This document shows positions 33,601 through 46,354 of a DNA stretch of 64,000 nucleotides, piece by piece. Position 1 is the first letter of the stretch. Each line of letters begins with the position of its first letter. Origin of the DNA: Metridium senile (taxonomy: Eukaryota; Cnidaria; Anthozoa; Actiniaria; Metridiidae); NCBI GenBank assembly GCA_949775045.1, contig OX459101.1:2410501-2474500 (forward strand), written 5' to 3'. The position numbers and the translations under genes were made by a program. The notes under the pieces were generated by a model, which made no database searches, was not told where the DNA came from, and saw only the letters and a program-made list of their open reading frames with translations.

Positions 33601-36600
33601 AAAAACTTATAGTTTGAATTAACATACTTGGCACACACGAACGTCCATCACCATGGTAACCACCATTACAATGACAAATGTAGGATCCAATGGTATTAGT
33701 ACATTGTGCATTGACATCACAAACACCAGATGAACACTCATCGATATCTGAAAAAAAAACAATTGAAATAATTTTTAGAACAGTGGAGGTAACCAGAAAA
33801 AGAGCCTGGGCTTTCATCCATCCATCCATTCATCCATTCATTCATTCATTCATTCATTCATCCAGCTATTCATTCATTCATTTACTTATTCATTCATTCA
33901 TTCATTCATTCATTCCTTCAAACATTCAGTTCATCTGTCCGTCATTCAATCATTCAGTAGTTTGTAGAATACCTGAACATGTGAATCCATCACCATGAAA
34001 ACCAGGGTTACATTGACAAGTATACGATCCATAGGTATTAGTGCATTGTGCGTCAGCATGGCAAAACATGGAACATTCATTTATATCTACAAATAAGAAA
34101 AAAGTGAGTTCTTTAAATGTTTTTATATATTTACAAACATTGAATACTATCACATAGCATGAATCCTGACTTCTACTATAGTTCTTTTTATGATACCATT
34201 TAAGCAGCCTAAAAGTATATCATTGATTGCGTGATTCTATTGATAACACAAATTGAAATAATTAGGTCATATTAATATACATTGATATAATGTGTTAATT
34301 ATTATTCTCACCTCTTTTGCATGTGTAGGCGTGGCAGGACCCACACGTGACGTCATTCCAATGGTAATCATGACGTAATCCCAAAGTGTGCACACAATCC
34401 TGGTCACCTGGGTAATTGTTTGGTTGGTTCTCTGCCCAGTAAGTAAAGTTGACAGCACTTCCATCTATCCAGGTAAAGTTGCCTTCACTGTCCATATCCT
34501 GTAGTCCGATCCATCCGGTTTCCCCACCGTGCCGATGTTGAACATAAGTATTTTCCTCTTGACTAGTTATACTGGTAAGATTGGCGTTATCAGCCACACA
34601 TCTTGATTGAGCTGCTTGCCACGACAAGCAAAAAGTATTTGTCTTGTAGCAGAACCCGTTGAAGTAAATCCAATCATCGCAACAGATATCTGATATAGGA
34701 AAGAACATCAAGGTAACTGTTATTATCTATATTGTTTGCATGGGTTTCCTGTTGCAGCTATATCAGACTCATGAGCTTAAGCGAAATTAACGATGCGCAC
34801 TCTTTACGAATTTGGTAGTCTTGTTAATCCATATGATTTATCATTAATACACATTATTGGAGAAATTGAAAATGTCATGGCTGAAAAACACATAAAATAC
34901 TAAGAACGACAACGACATGAAATAGAATAAATGAATGAATGAACAGAGTAAAGGTGATGAAATGACAATGATTGGGGTTGATTAAGTCCATGCATCTAAT
35001 CGAAATATGTCGAGTAATTTAAGCTAATATTGTACTTGGCTAACTAGCATCTCGTGCATGTCAAAACGTGGGTGAGGCGGAAGGGAAATGACCTGGGAAC
35101 GAGGATTTGTTTTCAATGCGAACACGAGGCTAGTCAGTCAAGATCAATTACAGGTCGCCATATTTCTATTCGGTCCATACCTGATACTACCACGTACTGT
35201 ACGGTGACAGGATCGTAACGGTCCGAGTATAACTCCTTGAGGCAAACACGGAACGTATCCCTGGTAACATCCTAATATCAAAGCCGTAAATGTTAATAAA
35301 CTATAAAACGATGGCGAGCATCTGTTCAAATGTTACATATCTGAAATCCAATGATCATTAACGAGAATTAAAAACCTACCTCTATCCATGCTGAAATGCC
35401 GTTATATTTCGGGTTAATCTGACCAACACTGGTGTCATGTGTTGCTGTTATCAATATAGAAGGAATCCTTGTGTAGTTTCTTGTCATATTGGTATCCTAC
35501 AATATAAGCAAAGTATTATGCAATGACAGAGAAACAATAAATGGTTTTCGCATTAAAACACCTGAAGCTTCCCCTCAAAAAAGATTGGAAAGGGCAACCC
35601 GTTTTTGAGAAATTATTGATTGGTATAGATTGATATGAAGATTGAAGATGCATATTGTTTGAAAGTGGCATTTCTAATATTTAGACGTATTAAAATATTG
35701 CATTCCCAAATCTTATAAATTACCTGACAAAATGCATAGTTGTTGGACTTGAAAGCAGTTTGGTCGTTTGCAAAGTGTATACTGCCATGTTCAGAGAAGA
35801 GAGGGCGATGAAGTGTTTCAAATGCCAACCAGTCCTGTAAATAGAAAATAGACAACAACTCAACTCCTGAACAATTGAACTCACGAATTGTTTTGGATTT
35901 GTGAACGCGTTCGGATGTTAAACAACAGTTAACAGGATGATGTCGGCCAACGATACCCGAATTTGAACTGATCTTGAAATATTAAATATTCATTTTCTCA
36001 CCACATCGATATCCTCGTGTATTCCATCAAAGTTTTGTAGTTCTCTTATACAAACTTGAAATGATGCAGAACTGACGTCCTCAACCCACACGCTTGCAGC
36101 ATCATGCTTCAGACCATCTCTTTGATGCTCGAGAGTAACTAGAACTGTAGGAGTCCAGGAAAACTTTCCCTGAAATAAATAAATTATTGTCATACTCCAT
36201 ATGTTGTTGATGATAATAGATCGCGCATGCGTACATTAAATACACTTACACTTGGAAATGATAAAGACGTACACTTGGTACCAGTCCACCACTGAGTGAT
36301 TTTCTCCTTCCCAGTCACTCCTCCGTCAGGTGATCCTTGATATGCTATCCAATCAAGTGATGCCACGTCATTAGTCTGTTGATCATTTCTACCAGTCTTG
36401 GTCATACACACAGTGAAGTTGTCTTTATTCACGTTCTCTGACCACGTGACCGTTGCGTCATGGACTGAGAATGGAGCTGCTGAGTTGATGTAGTTAACTG
36501 TTAACTGAACGTGGACGGGTTTGTCAGGGTAAAAAATGTAGGGTTTTAGAGAGATTACTTCACAGTGAGACTCAGTATTGGAGGACACGTGGTTGAGATG

Positions 36601-39600
36601 ATGTCTTCCCTTGTCCAGTGGAAAACCTTTATTTAAAAATACAAAATTGTTAAATAGTAAAAATGTAAGGCTGATATAACATGGTACATTGTAGATGGTA
36701 ATGACAAGATAGTGACAGAATGTAATGGGTGTGTGTAATTCACTGTCTTTCTCACGACTCCATACAACCAGACGATCACCATTCAATTATCAGACATTAC
36801 ATCAACATACACTATTGAATCTGTTAAACAACAAAACAAACCTTGGCATCCTCCTGGATGGTAATAAGAGTAGTTTCCTTGTGTTTGACAGATTTCTCGT
36901 TTCAAAGTGCACATGTTGTCAAATGTATGACCGTTAGAAGCACATACAAGATCTTCGTAAACTGGACATTGAGTGATGCATACACACTGACTAACTTGTG
37001 CAGACATTGCCTGGCAAGCACCAAAATATTCACAGGTTTTGTTGATGCAGGGATCAAGATCTGGTAAATGAAATGTTTATAGCAAATTAGTTACTTAAAA
37101 AACTTTTACTTTTGAAATAAATTGGTAACTCTAAATTTGGAAAGAGTTTTATCTTTTCTTGTGTGTTCAATATTATTGGGATTGAACCTTAAACTAACTA
37201 GTCAATTTATTTGTTAAATTTATATAATCTTCTGATTGATTGACAAGAAAAACTATAAATAACTAAATAAATAACTGTTCTGGTTGCGATGCTGTATAAT
37301 TATTCCTAGCTCAATGGAAGTATACAATGTCCTTACCTCCAAAGGCGATGTACTCTACTTTAATAGGATGGTGCTTGTTGTTTAATCCAACCAGATCTTT
37401 AACACATGTCTTAAAATGCGTCTCTGTCGTTTCCTGGAAAATGGTAATTCACCTGAATGTTACTTGACTGAAATAAAACAAATTCTTCTAGAGAAACCTG
37501 AAAACTGATGAGCTACATTTCTTACACTCGCTCGATTGTTTTTCAATTTACGTAATAATCCATATAATAATCCATACATATCAATAAACTCACTTTTTAA
37601 TTAGGGCAACACTAAACAATAATCTCAGTTTTTGGACATGTACAATTTGCGTAGATAATAAATATTTTCCAACAATTTGAAGGGTTATGATTTACCTCTA
37701 CCCAAGCTGTAATGGAGTTGTGTTCGGGCTGAACAGCATTGGCATTGCTACTGTCATAGAAATGACTTCCTGTTAGGACAATTGTTGGCGGAGAATAGTA
37801 CGGCTCGTGGAAGTTTAAAACCTGAAGAAGAAATAGTATTAATTTCAATCAATCAATTAATCAATCAATCAATCAATATGTCAATCAAAAAATCAATCAA
37901 TAAATAAATTAATCAACCAATCAACAAATCAGTCAATCAATCATTTAATCAATCAATCAATTAAGTAACAAATCAATCATTTAAAAACATCAATCAATCA
38001 ACCAATCAACCAATCAATCAAATGATCAATCGAGTAATCAAGCAACCTACCAAACAGCCAGCCAGTTAAAAATTAATAATTTGGAAATTTGTCAATCTCA
38101 TATAAAATTGAAATTTGCATTGTACCTGGCAAAATGCATCATTATCAGCCTCGGTCGGTTGAGCTGTGTTGGGAAAGTCTAAGCTGATAAAGTCGTGATA
38201 ATTCCATGTTTGAGGGATTTCAGTCATAGCCATCCAAGTCTGCAATAAAGAAAGAAATATGGAATGTAAATAATTTCATTCCGTTTTTGTTTTGTAAGGT
38301 TTTGATAAGTACCTGTTCGTCTAATGTTTTTGTTTCTTTAGTTTTATTGGCTTTATTTATATTCTTTGTGTTTTCATAAAAATCAATCCTTTCATGCAAT
38401 GTTATATCTCTTACCACATCAATGTCTTTATGGCGTCCATCAAAGTTTCTTCCTTCTCTCATACACATAGTAAAATCGTTTCTTGTGATTTCTTCAACCC
38501 ACACTGTGGCTGCATCCTGCTTTCTGTCCAACACATTGTGATGTGGAGTGACAAAGACATGCGGCAGGCTTGGATAAGCCTAACAAATCAATTTATTGAA
38601 ATAAACTATTAATAGAAATATTTATTTTATTTATTTATTTAATCACTTCCACCAAAAAATACAATAAAATACAGAATAATACTAAAATGAGAATTGCTAA
38701 AAAAATACATGAATAAGTGGTGAGAAATTACACAACAGAGCGAGTCTACAGATTAAGTGTGCCCTGAAATAACATAAATAATAATAATAAAATATAATAT
38801 GTGATTAAAACATAATCAGCTGGCAAGTAAACGTATTATATATTCTATTGTTAATAACAATAATAATTCATGATGTTAGACATTTTAAAAGCGTCTCTCC
38901 AAAAAGCTAATACAAAGATAATTATAGTATAATAACTTCGCGAGATCTAACCTGAGAGAGAACGATACGATGGCACTGAGTACCAGCCGTCCAGTCGTTA
39001 AACTTCACAGACCCATCTGTCACACCAGACTCAATTCCTTGATAAGCCATCCAGTTGACTGTCACGTTGCCATTTGACCCAGCCCCACTTTCAACAAGAC
39101 AGACTTTAAAATTGCTTGTAGTCACAGCCTCAACCCACGTGAATACAACGTCATGTACACGTGACGAGCTCGTGCCAAAGCTTGCTGACGTAAACACTTT
39201 GACCGACTCAACTCCCGTGAAGGCTATTGGTAAGGTGATCGTGTCACAGTAGTAATTGTCTGGTGTTGTTCGTCCAATGCGATGCGTTCCATGTTGTACG
39301 CCTATAGGAATAAGAATAACACGCAGATAAGTAGGTCATGGTAATGCTTTCATAATAATCGGTCTATCCGGAATGGTATGTTAATTAAATCGATGAGATC
39401 CTTCAACACTCAAATGATCACATTCCATTCATTGCATTAAATACGATATTTAGTGACGTTTTAAATGGTTTTGTAAAACGTTTTAGAAGAAGTTTCAAGT
39501 TTTTCAAGTTTTTACCACATAAAAATATTTTATTGCCATGACTATAATGTTTTAGTGGTTTACTACACAAAAGCAGTATCAAACTGAAAAAGGTTCACGG

Positions 39601-40661
39601 ATCGTGATTTCAAACTCTATGTAAGAGAATTGTATATATAAGATGGGTGGGCCCATGAGATACCCTTTCAGAGATCCCAGTGTGACACTATATTTTGTTA
39701 TATGTATGGTTGCACCTCTATGTAAAATGTGCTGAGAATCGTAGAAGAATTTTGATTGCAATGTAACCTTAAAGTACACAGGTTGAATAAATCTTTAGTT
39801 ATTTTCTCATATGATTGAAAAATGTTCTAAGAACTACAGCGTGATTTTGATTCTGTGAAGTGCGCAATTTGTATGTTGTGCTATCGCTGGGCGAATTGGG
39901 TGTTGGCTGCTCCGATAACAACTCTCGCTATTCTAACTCCTTTATATGGTTTCAAAAACATAAAAAGTACTTGTAAACACCGTCAAAACCATCGTTTCAA
40001 GTTGAATCTCAATAAAAACAAATGTGCACCTCGTATATAAATGTTTGCAGCTTACACGAGATAAAAATGTTGCATTTTATTATTTTTTTTTAAATATTTA
40101 AATTAAAAGTACTCGGATTTCTTATAATAAAGGTCTACAGGATTTCCATTCTCACCTTCGAAAATTGATTACAATAATTATGTAACCTTAAAGTATACAG
40201 TTTGATTAAAACATTAGTAGTTTTTGCATATGAAATGTTTTTGCTAAATGTATTAAGAACGACAAGGTAATTTTGATTCTATGAAGACGGAGCAGTTTGT
40301 TGTGATATCGCTGGACGAATCGGGCGTTGGCTGTGATGACAACTTTCACTACTTTAACTCTTTTAATTGGTTTTAAAACACATAAAACAATATTTGTAAG
40401 CACCATGAAAACTATCGTTTGATCGAGGTTGAAACTCAATGAAAACAAAAATGTGTTTTTCGTATATATATGTTTGTAGCTTAAATCTTAACAACTCGAA
40501 TCACACGAGATGAACATGTTGTTTTTTGAAAGTTTTGCACAAAATTTCAATTAAAAGTGTACTTGTTTCTTATAATAAAGTTCTCAAGGATTGTCATTCT
40601 CACCTTCAACTGCAGCGAAGACAGCAGCGAGACCAAAGAAAAAGACAAAAAACGACTTCAT
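30258..40661 (-). CDS. ML3: secreted multi-lectin protein with two EGFs, CUB and D8C tail (complete)
   Basis: Seventeen exons join in frame to 1103 aa plus stop: 40604-40661, 38952-39301, 38415-38579, 38126-38239, 37696-37821, 37337-37433, 36842-37060, 36250-36626, 36002-36169, 35724-35834, 35380-35496, 35181-35271, 34312-34689, 33973-34086, 33628-33747, 31652-31993, 30258-30622. Residues 1-790 match ML2 in layout. Then EGF 791-828, EGF 829-868, CUB 869-982 and D8C 983-1103. D8C is best known from uromodulin and GP2 and occurs at the ends of many extracellular proteins. No membrane segment is seen. The gene carries the same N-terminal lectin platform as ML2 with a wholly different tail. Confidence 0.87.
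31652..31993 (-). CDS. ML3 exon 16: CUB domain
   Basis: A 342-bp phase 1-1 exon. It has the CUB signature: a first Cys in [27 protein letters not shown], then [19 protein letters not shown] and a closing PGFSAKY. The Asp-Tyr-Val-Arg-Val-Tyr-Asp-Gly strand is typical. It binds proteins or glycans in known families. Confidence 0.92.
31994..33627. other. ML3 intron before CUB, with inverted repeat
   Basis: Contains a perfect 19-bp inverted repeat (32134-32152 with 32165-32183, GGTCTTGGATGTACGGACC) and GTGAAAAACTG motifs at both about 32118 and 33237. These suggest remnants of a DNA element of about 1.2 kb. No coding sequence is recognised. Confidence 0.45.
33628..34086 (-). CDS. ML3 exons 14-15: two calcium-binding EGF modules
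   Basis: Exon 14 (33973-34086) begins [15 protein letters not shown] and is one codon shorter than in ML1 and ML2. Exon 15 (33628-33747) begins [16 protein letters not shown] and ends GRSCVP. Both are phase 1-1. The intron between them carries a CATT microsatellite (about 33817-33925). Confidence 0.87.
34312..34689 (-). CDS. ML3 exon 13: C-type lectin domain
   Basis: Keeps the QPN loop and WND site. It begins DICCDDW, so a Gly of the other copies is Cys here. This adds an odd cysteine next to the N-terminal Cys pair. Confidence 0.9.
35181..36626 (-). CDS. ML3 exons 8-12: H-type-lectin unit B
   Basis: Exons of 377, 168, 111, 117 and 91 bp. Substitutions include [14 protein letters not shown] in repeat 4 and [10 protein letters not shown] (Arg for Met) in repeat 6. 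Confidence 0.75.
36842..37060 (-). CDS. ML3 exon 7: follistatin/Kazal-like module
   Basis: Carries [17 protein letters not shown], then the Kazal core with [12 protein letters not shown]. The His for Arg change is shared with ML4. Confidence 0.82.
37337..39301 (-). CDS. ML3 exons 2-6: H-type-lectin unit A
   Basis: Five exons of 350, 165, 114, 126 and 97 bp, identical in size to ML1 and ML2. Small changes include VEEITRNDF for VEGITRNDF and GSHFYDSS for ASHLYDSS. All frames are open. Confidence 0.75.
37847..38040. repeat. CAAT microsatellite in ML3 unit-A intron
   Basis: Degenerate CAAT/CAAC repeats at the same intron position as in ML1 and ML2. Confidence 0.85.
40604..40661 (-). CDS. ML3 exon 1: signal peptide
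   Basis: Encodes [16 protein letters not shown], 58 bp, phase 1 end. Confidence 0.85.
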
Positions 40662-41574
40662 GTTAGCTTGCTCTCTTCGTCTAAGCGACTAGCAGCAACT
40701 AACCTAGTACTACATAACAACAGCCTTTTCATAGTGACTGTCGGCTTTAAACTATTTTTGATCAAATCATAAATTCCCTCAACCAATGGTCAGGGATTTT
40801 TAATGAGAACTCTGTAATGGGTATTGTATGATCTAATGTTATTTTCTCAATATGTTTTTTGAAGATATGCTAGGAGAGTATAAAAGTAGATCATTTGTTG
40901 GGATGTAATGAAATTTGAACTTTTTGGATATAGTCTAGCCCGTGTCAAGACTATCTGAAAAAGCCAGAATGTAACGCATATGTGTTTTAACTGCGTTTTC
41001 GCTTCATGGTGCAAAATGTTAAAAGTTTTAGAAGTTTGTCACAATGTGGCCGTTATTTCTGATAAGAGTGAATTGAAATTTTCTATACTTTTAGTCTGTA
41101 AACTGCAGGGTAAAAAACATACCATGTACTTTCCGCCCTCAGGGATGTAAGTTAAAAAACGAGGTCAAAATAATAAGAAAGACAATAGTTAGTGAGTTAA
41201 AGGTCTAAAATCTATTATTTGCCTTCTTTGAAATCAGTTTTGTAATCTAGACTCATGTTGATATACTAGTTAGTTAACATTGCTGAAACAAGGTCATCGC
41301 GTAGAGAGTTATCTAAAGGTTGAGTTTTATCTTGAACGATACACACGTAGTTGTTCTGACTTCTGTAATTTAGTGGGAAAGGAATTAATGAAAAGTAAAA
41401 AGAAAATCATTGAAGCTGAACTCTTTCTTTTGTTATCCCTTTCTTACTAAATTCCTAATGTTCTATTTTGATGATACAACATTCTTGCAATTAGGTGTAT
41501 AAATGATACTAGACAGAGAAACTTTACTTACGTTTTCTTGTTACCTTACATCGTGTAACCTGTAAAAATCATCT

Positions 41575-42260
41575 TTAGCAGTCATCATTATCATCACCCT
41601 AAGCATTATCATGATTACGATATTATCAATATCATCATCATTACCATTCATCATCATACAATCATCACCCACTATTATCAATATCATCATCATTACCATT
41701 CATCATCATACCATCATTCCCCACTATTATCAATATCATCATCATTACCATTCATCATCATACCATTATCACCCACTATTATCAATATCATCATCATTAC
41801 CATTCATCATCATACCATTATCACCCACTATTATCAATATCATCAACATTACCATTCATCATCATACCATGATCACCCACTATTATCAATATCATCAACA
41901 TTACCATTCATCATCATACCATGATCACCCACTATTATCATTATCATCACCATTACCATTTATCATCATACCATCATCACAAACTATTATCAATATCATC
42001 ATCATTACCATTCATCATAATACCATCATCACCCACTATTATCAATATTATCATCATTACCATTCATCATCATACCATCATCACCCACTATTATCATTAT
42101 CATCATCATTACCATTCATCATCATACCATCATCACCCACTATTATCATTATCATCATCATTACCATTCATCATCATACCATCATTCCCCACTATTATCA
42201 ATATCATCATCATTACCATTCATCATCATACCATCATCACCCACTATTATCATGCACCTA
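41575..42260. repeat. ATC-rich minisatellite upstream of ML3
   Basis: About 14 imperfect units near 48 bp, built from CACCCACTATTATCA and CATCATCATTACCATTC. Long open frames here translate to His/Tyr/Ile repeats and are not genes. Confidence 0.88.
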
Positions 42261-42433
42261 CATCACCATTTAAGAAACACTACACCTGTTTTCTTTCTTT
42301 TTTGCTCTTTTTTATTTTTATTTTTTTTCCTTTCCTTTAGTAATTATCTTACCTTTCCTTTTCTGTTCTTGCTTGTTTTCCTTCTTTCTTTATATATTTT
42401 TCATTGTTTTTCTGCTTATGACATTCTTTTCAG

Positions 42434-42595
42434 ACAAGTGTAACCGCTGACATGCCAGCCTCGTGGACGCGTGTCAGTTTTTTCAGTCTCTGTTCGTGCA
42501 GACAGAAAACCATCGGACCGTGTCACCATCGCCATCAAGATTGTGAATAATTCAGTTTCGCTTGTGGAATTCAGATGTTTGAATCAACTTTTCAG
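42434..42595 (+). other. Exon-like block upstream of ML3
   Basis: Starts after TTCTTTTCAG and ends before GTAAATAC on the plus strand. Homologous to 14015-14178. Confidence 0.3.
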
Positions 42596-43968
42596 GTAAA
42601 TACTGCTACTTAAATTGTAATATTGCTATTTCAAGTTATTTCCATCAACTGTTTAATTTGGTATGATTAACTTAAAAGTACAAAGTAATCCAAAGCAAAA
42701 ACAAACAAAACATTCAACATTTATTTACGAATTTACTTTACAGTACGTTTTTTTCTAATAAAACGTTCTTTTGCTGAAATTATTTCCATTACAAATCCTA
42801 CTATATTTCATCTACTTTAGCCTGATTCAATTACATAACAAGTTAACAAAAAAAAAATCACGGAAAATAGTATTATTATGACTCTGTTCCAATTTTAGTT
42901 GACTTCAATTGATCAATCATGGTCAAGCATTGTTTTTATTAACTGCAAAAAAAAAAAAAACATAAACAATTAAGCAAAAAAAACACAAATATTTTGTCAT
43001 TCTTTAACAGTTTTCTTATTACAAATCCATGATTTCTCTTTTACTCCGACGAAGGGCTAAATCTTGAAGCGTCAGTAAAGTTAAGTCAACATTTTTTACG
43101 GTGTTACAAATTTCATTATATTACCTATCATTTATATCAAACACCGACGCAGCATATACTAGTTTACTCGCTATTTTCCATTTAGTTTTCTTATTAATAA
43201 AGTTCTTGATGTATGAACTTGTTTTTAAATTTCTATGCCACACTTTAATTGTACTATGCCATTACAAGTAATATTTAAGATCATTATATTCATACAACTT
43301 CTATGCATTAGTATATTGTATCACTAAAAGAGGGTCCTGAAGGGGTAAAATGGGAGCTGCATGGGATTGGCCTTATTTTTGATGCACTGGGACTGGGATT
43401 TACAAATAAAAGAACAATAGAAAATGGGAATGGGAATGGGATTAAAAAGTTGAACTAAACTGGATTTGGCCAAAATGTAAACTCCCCCCCCCCCCCCCCC
43501 CCCCCCCTTCAGGACCCTCCTAAACGTTTTAGGACAAACACTCAGTATTAAAACACTGATTATAGATAACAGATCATAAAGTTGACTGGAATCGTTCATA
43601 ACTAGAAGACAATTACTCGGCTAACTGAAAGTATCAAGCTGTGCGACTAAGAACTGCTTGTTTAAACATTATTTTTATTTCAAAACTACATTCAATACTC
43701 CAAGGCTGTAAAGGGTTTCGGTATTTTTGTTCTCTTGTTATTAATTAATTGCTAGCATATTTTCATTGTATGTATTTTTGACATATTGCCATGGCAAACA
43801 GATTTGGTTGGCTGTTTGAAACGAATGGAATATGTAGCAAAAAGTGTATAAACCATGATAATATTACCGACATCATTCACAGTCTTGGAGTGTTGTCTAC
43901 AGCTTGGACTGCGACAACGATGTTTTAACGTATATCACATTGAAGTTGAGTCCAAAAGAAGTTGCACT

Positions 43969-44104
43969 GATATAAAGAGGATCAAAAATGATAAACCTGA
44001 TTCAAGTATGTTCCTAATTTATACCACAATAACGAATTCGTTATTGTGGTACAAATTAGGAACATACTAGAATCAGGTTTATCATTTTTGATCCTCTTTA
44101 TATC
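43969..44104. repeat. 136-bp near-perfect palindrome at the lost D8C site of ML4
   Basis: Centred on GAATTC at 44034-44039. Both arms match the sequence around the ML3 stop codon (30225-30275). The sequence right of the palindrome jumps to the equivalent of 31225 in ML3, so the D8C exon is missing between them. Confidence 0.85.
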
Positions 44105-44235
44105 GAAGATTGCATTTATAGTTATAGACATTTCCGGATGATTAGTTGAAATAAGTATATGTGTTGCATTGAGTCTTGGATCGATAGAGAATGTGGGAGG
44201 CCATTCCAAAAATTGCAAATGCTATTGCTTTAGCC

Positions 44236-44427
44236 CAGTGGCGGATCCAGGATTTTCAAAGGGGGGGGGGGGGGGGGATTTTGGAAAGGGGGGGGGGGAG
44301 ATTTTGGTTTCGGATACATAAAAACCCCAATAATGCTGGAGCTATCCCGGACGTAAGATATAACTGCTTAGAAAAAGAGGGGGGGGGGGGGGAGTCACCC
44401 AATTCCCCTCCCCTGGATCCGCCCCTG
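44236..44427. mobile_element. 192-bp MITE with G-runs
   Basis: The ends CAGTGGCGGATCCAGG and the inverse of CAGGGGCGGATCCAGG are inverted repeats. Flanks TAGCC and TAACC look like a 5-bp target duplication with one mismatch. ML3 has the uninterrupted CTTTAACCACG site near 31320. The interior is mostly poly-G and has no coding potential. Confidence 0.75.
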
Positions 44428-44778
44428 TAACCACGCTTGAATGGTGATGGGATACCAGTATTCCACAACTACACCTATTTCTACTAATCTGGAAATGGTT
44501 GATCTGAGACCAACAGGAATTGTGGGAGTTCACGATTAAATGGTACTAAATTACAAATCCAGTATTTCACAAGCTAAGTATGCATTAGTATTCAAATGTG
44601 ATAATAATAATAGTACATTTGCAAGTTAATGAACTCCCACAATCCTTGTCGGTCTCTGATCAACCATTTCAAGATGTTTCAAGATGGTAAAGTCAAAGTT
44701 TATTGAAATAGGTATATTATAACATGCAAGTTGTTTTGAATGCTTTAGATAATGATGGGTAAATTTAAATAGTCTCAC

Positions 44779-45123
44779 CTCCATATTTGGCTGAAAATCC
44801 AGCATACGTGGCTCCTCCATCAGTTGTAAATGTGACGTACATTTGATTGGATGAACTTGTTATTGACGATGGAATGGTATTCCCACTATATTCACCGAGT
44901 AATGTAGCACCATTGGAATTACCATCGTACACTCTAACGTGGTCGTATCCATTCTCAGTAACAAAACTTTCAAATGAAATAGTAAAGCTTTCATCTGATG
45001 TAAGTGTCCAATAACAACTTTGACTGTTTTCATAGTGGCTAGGGTAGTTAGGTGACGTAAATCGACCACTGTAACTGTTTATAGTAGTTGTATAACCACA
45101 GTCTGTTTGGACTGACGTTTGTA
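44779..45123 (-). pseudogene. ML4 CUB exon (open frame in a dead gene)
   Basis: A 345-bp phase 1-1 segment, one codon longer than in ML3. It has [31 protein letters not shown] and AGFSAKYGG. Splice sites are preserved, but neighbouring exons are destroyed. Confidence 0.8.
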
Positions 45124-45239
45124 CTGCGAAATAATAAATAATGCAATGAAATCGATGGTGAATATTATAATAAAGTAAATATTGTATTTATTCCCTTTTA
45201 GAGATATTCTATTTGGAGTTATAATTCAACCAAAAAAAT

Positions 45240-45490
45240 GTCCTCCGCTCTCATTTGTTGAGGGGCGATCACGTGACGTGATAGTCTCGCCGCAGAGGGA
45301 TACTATCAGCGCATAGTGCCCGGACAATTTTGTTGTTCAATAATAAAAGCAACAGAGCAGTTAAAATCTCGGGCATAATGCTATGATAGTTGCCCCTGGA
45401 AACTAAATGTTTCTCAAAACAAATAGTCGTTGTTTTTCTGAACATCCAGTTACCGCGGGCAACTATCACAGCATAATGCCCTCGATTCAA
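45240..45490. repeat. Inverted-repeat segment in ML4 intron
   Basis: CGGGCATAATGCTATGATAG and the inverse CTATCACAGCATAATGCCC form stems, with another related stem near 45303. ML3 has no matching segment in the equivalent intron. Confidence 0.45.
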
Positions 45491-45725
45491 CTACTCTATG
45501 GTTTAAATATCAAACAAACAGCGTGTATTATTTAATTTATTATGTTGTGGTGAATAGCGCTGTGAAATACAAACATCAAAAAAAAATTATTTAAAAATAC
45601 AACTATTTATTAGATGAGAGAAACAAATGAAGGTAAAGATTAATATATGAGAGAATAATTGTACACATTGCAAACAAGCCTTAGAGAAGGAGAGGATATA
45701 ATCTAAATCAGTCATACAGTACAAT

Positions 45726-46290
45726 AGGCCTTTTGCAACATGTGACCTTACCACGTCATGTGACCTTACCGCTTTTAAATCGAGCAGCTGTGTCAATGAA
45801 CATCAGAAATAAAAAGAGCACCTCAACATTAGTAAGAAGGCGAAATTTCAGCTCTTAAAATGTTACACGAGGGAAATGGCATTAAGTTAAAAATCAAATA
45901 TTTTGTTAGGATTTGTATGGAAAATATGTTGCCATCCAAAGCATATCTTCCATACATGTACAAATCCTTATGAAATATTTATTTATATATTAAATGCCAT
46001 TTCTCCTCTTCTCAACATTATGAGCTAAAACCTTGCCTTCTTACTAATGAGGTGCTCTTTTCATTTCCGATGTTCATTTTGACACAGCAGCTCAATAGCT
46101 GTTATTACAGTTATATGCAAATGATTTCAAACAATGGATTCAAATCGAGGCTTTTGGGCAAACCTATTGTTTTCGCCCGAAAGCCTCGACTTCAACCCAT
46201 TGTTCAAAATTTGCATATAACTGTAATAACAGCTATTTAAAAGTTGGTTGTGTCACGTGACATGGTAAGGTGACGTGTTGCAAAAGGCCT
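45726..46290. mobile_element. 565-bp inverted-repeat element containing a nested MITE
   Basis: The outer ends are AGGCCTTTTGCAACA and its inverse TGTTGCAAAAGGCCT. Further inside, AGCACCTCA with TTAGTAAGAAGGC is matched by its inverse near 46030-46060. The right arm is interrupted by the 144-bp palindromic element. Confidence 0.75.
46094..46237. mobile_element. 144-bp palindromic MITE, copy 2
   Basis: Same family as 19806-19953, in the opposite orientation, nested in the element at 45726-46290. Confidence 0.82.
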
Positions 46291-46354
46291 TTTCATTATT
46301 CTAAATCCTATTTTTTTTAAAGCACAAAAACAAATAAAAATAGTTTGAGTTAAC

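Larger units (their letters stand above)
40662..44778. other. Intergenic region between ML4 remnant and ML3 start
   Basis: Shared upstream sequence, the repeat at 41575-42260, the exon-like block at 42434-42595, a 27-bp-class poly-C run near 43484-43507, the palindrome at 43969-44104 and a small element at 44236-44427. No intact gene is seen. Confidence 0.55.

Noticed and set aside
41611..42340. His/Tyr/Ile-rich plus-strand open frames
   Set aside because: They arise from the ATC-rich minisatellite and have no domain, codon bias or conservation beyond the repeat.
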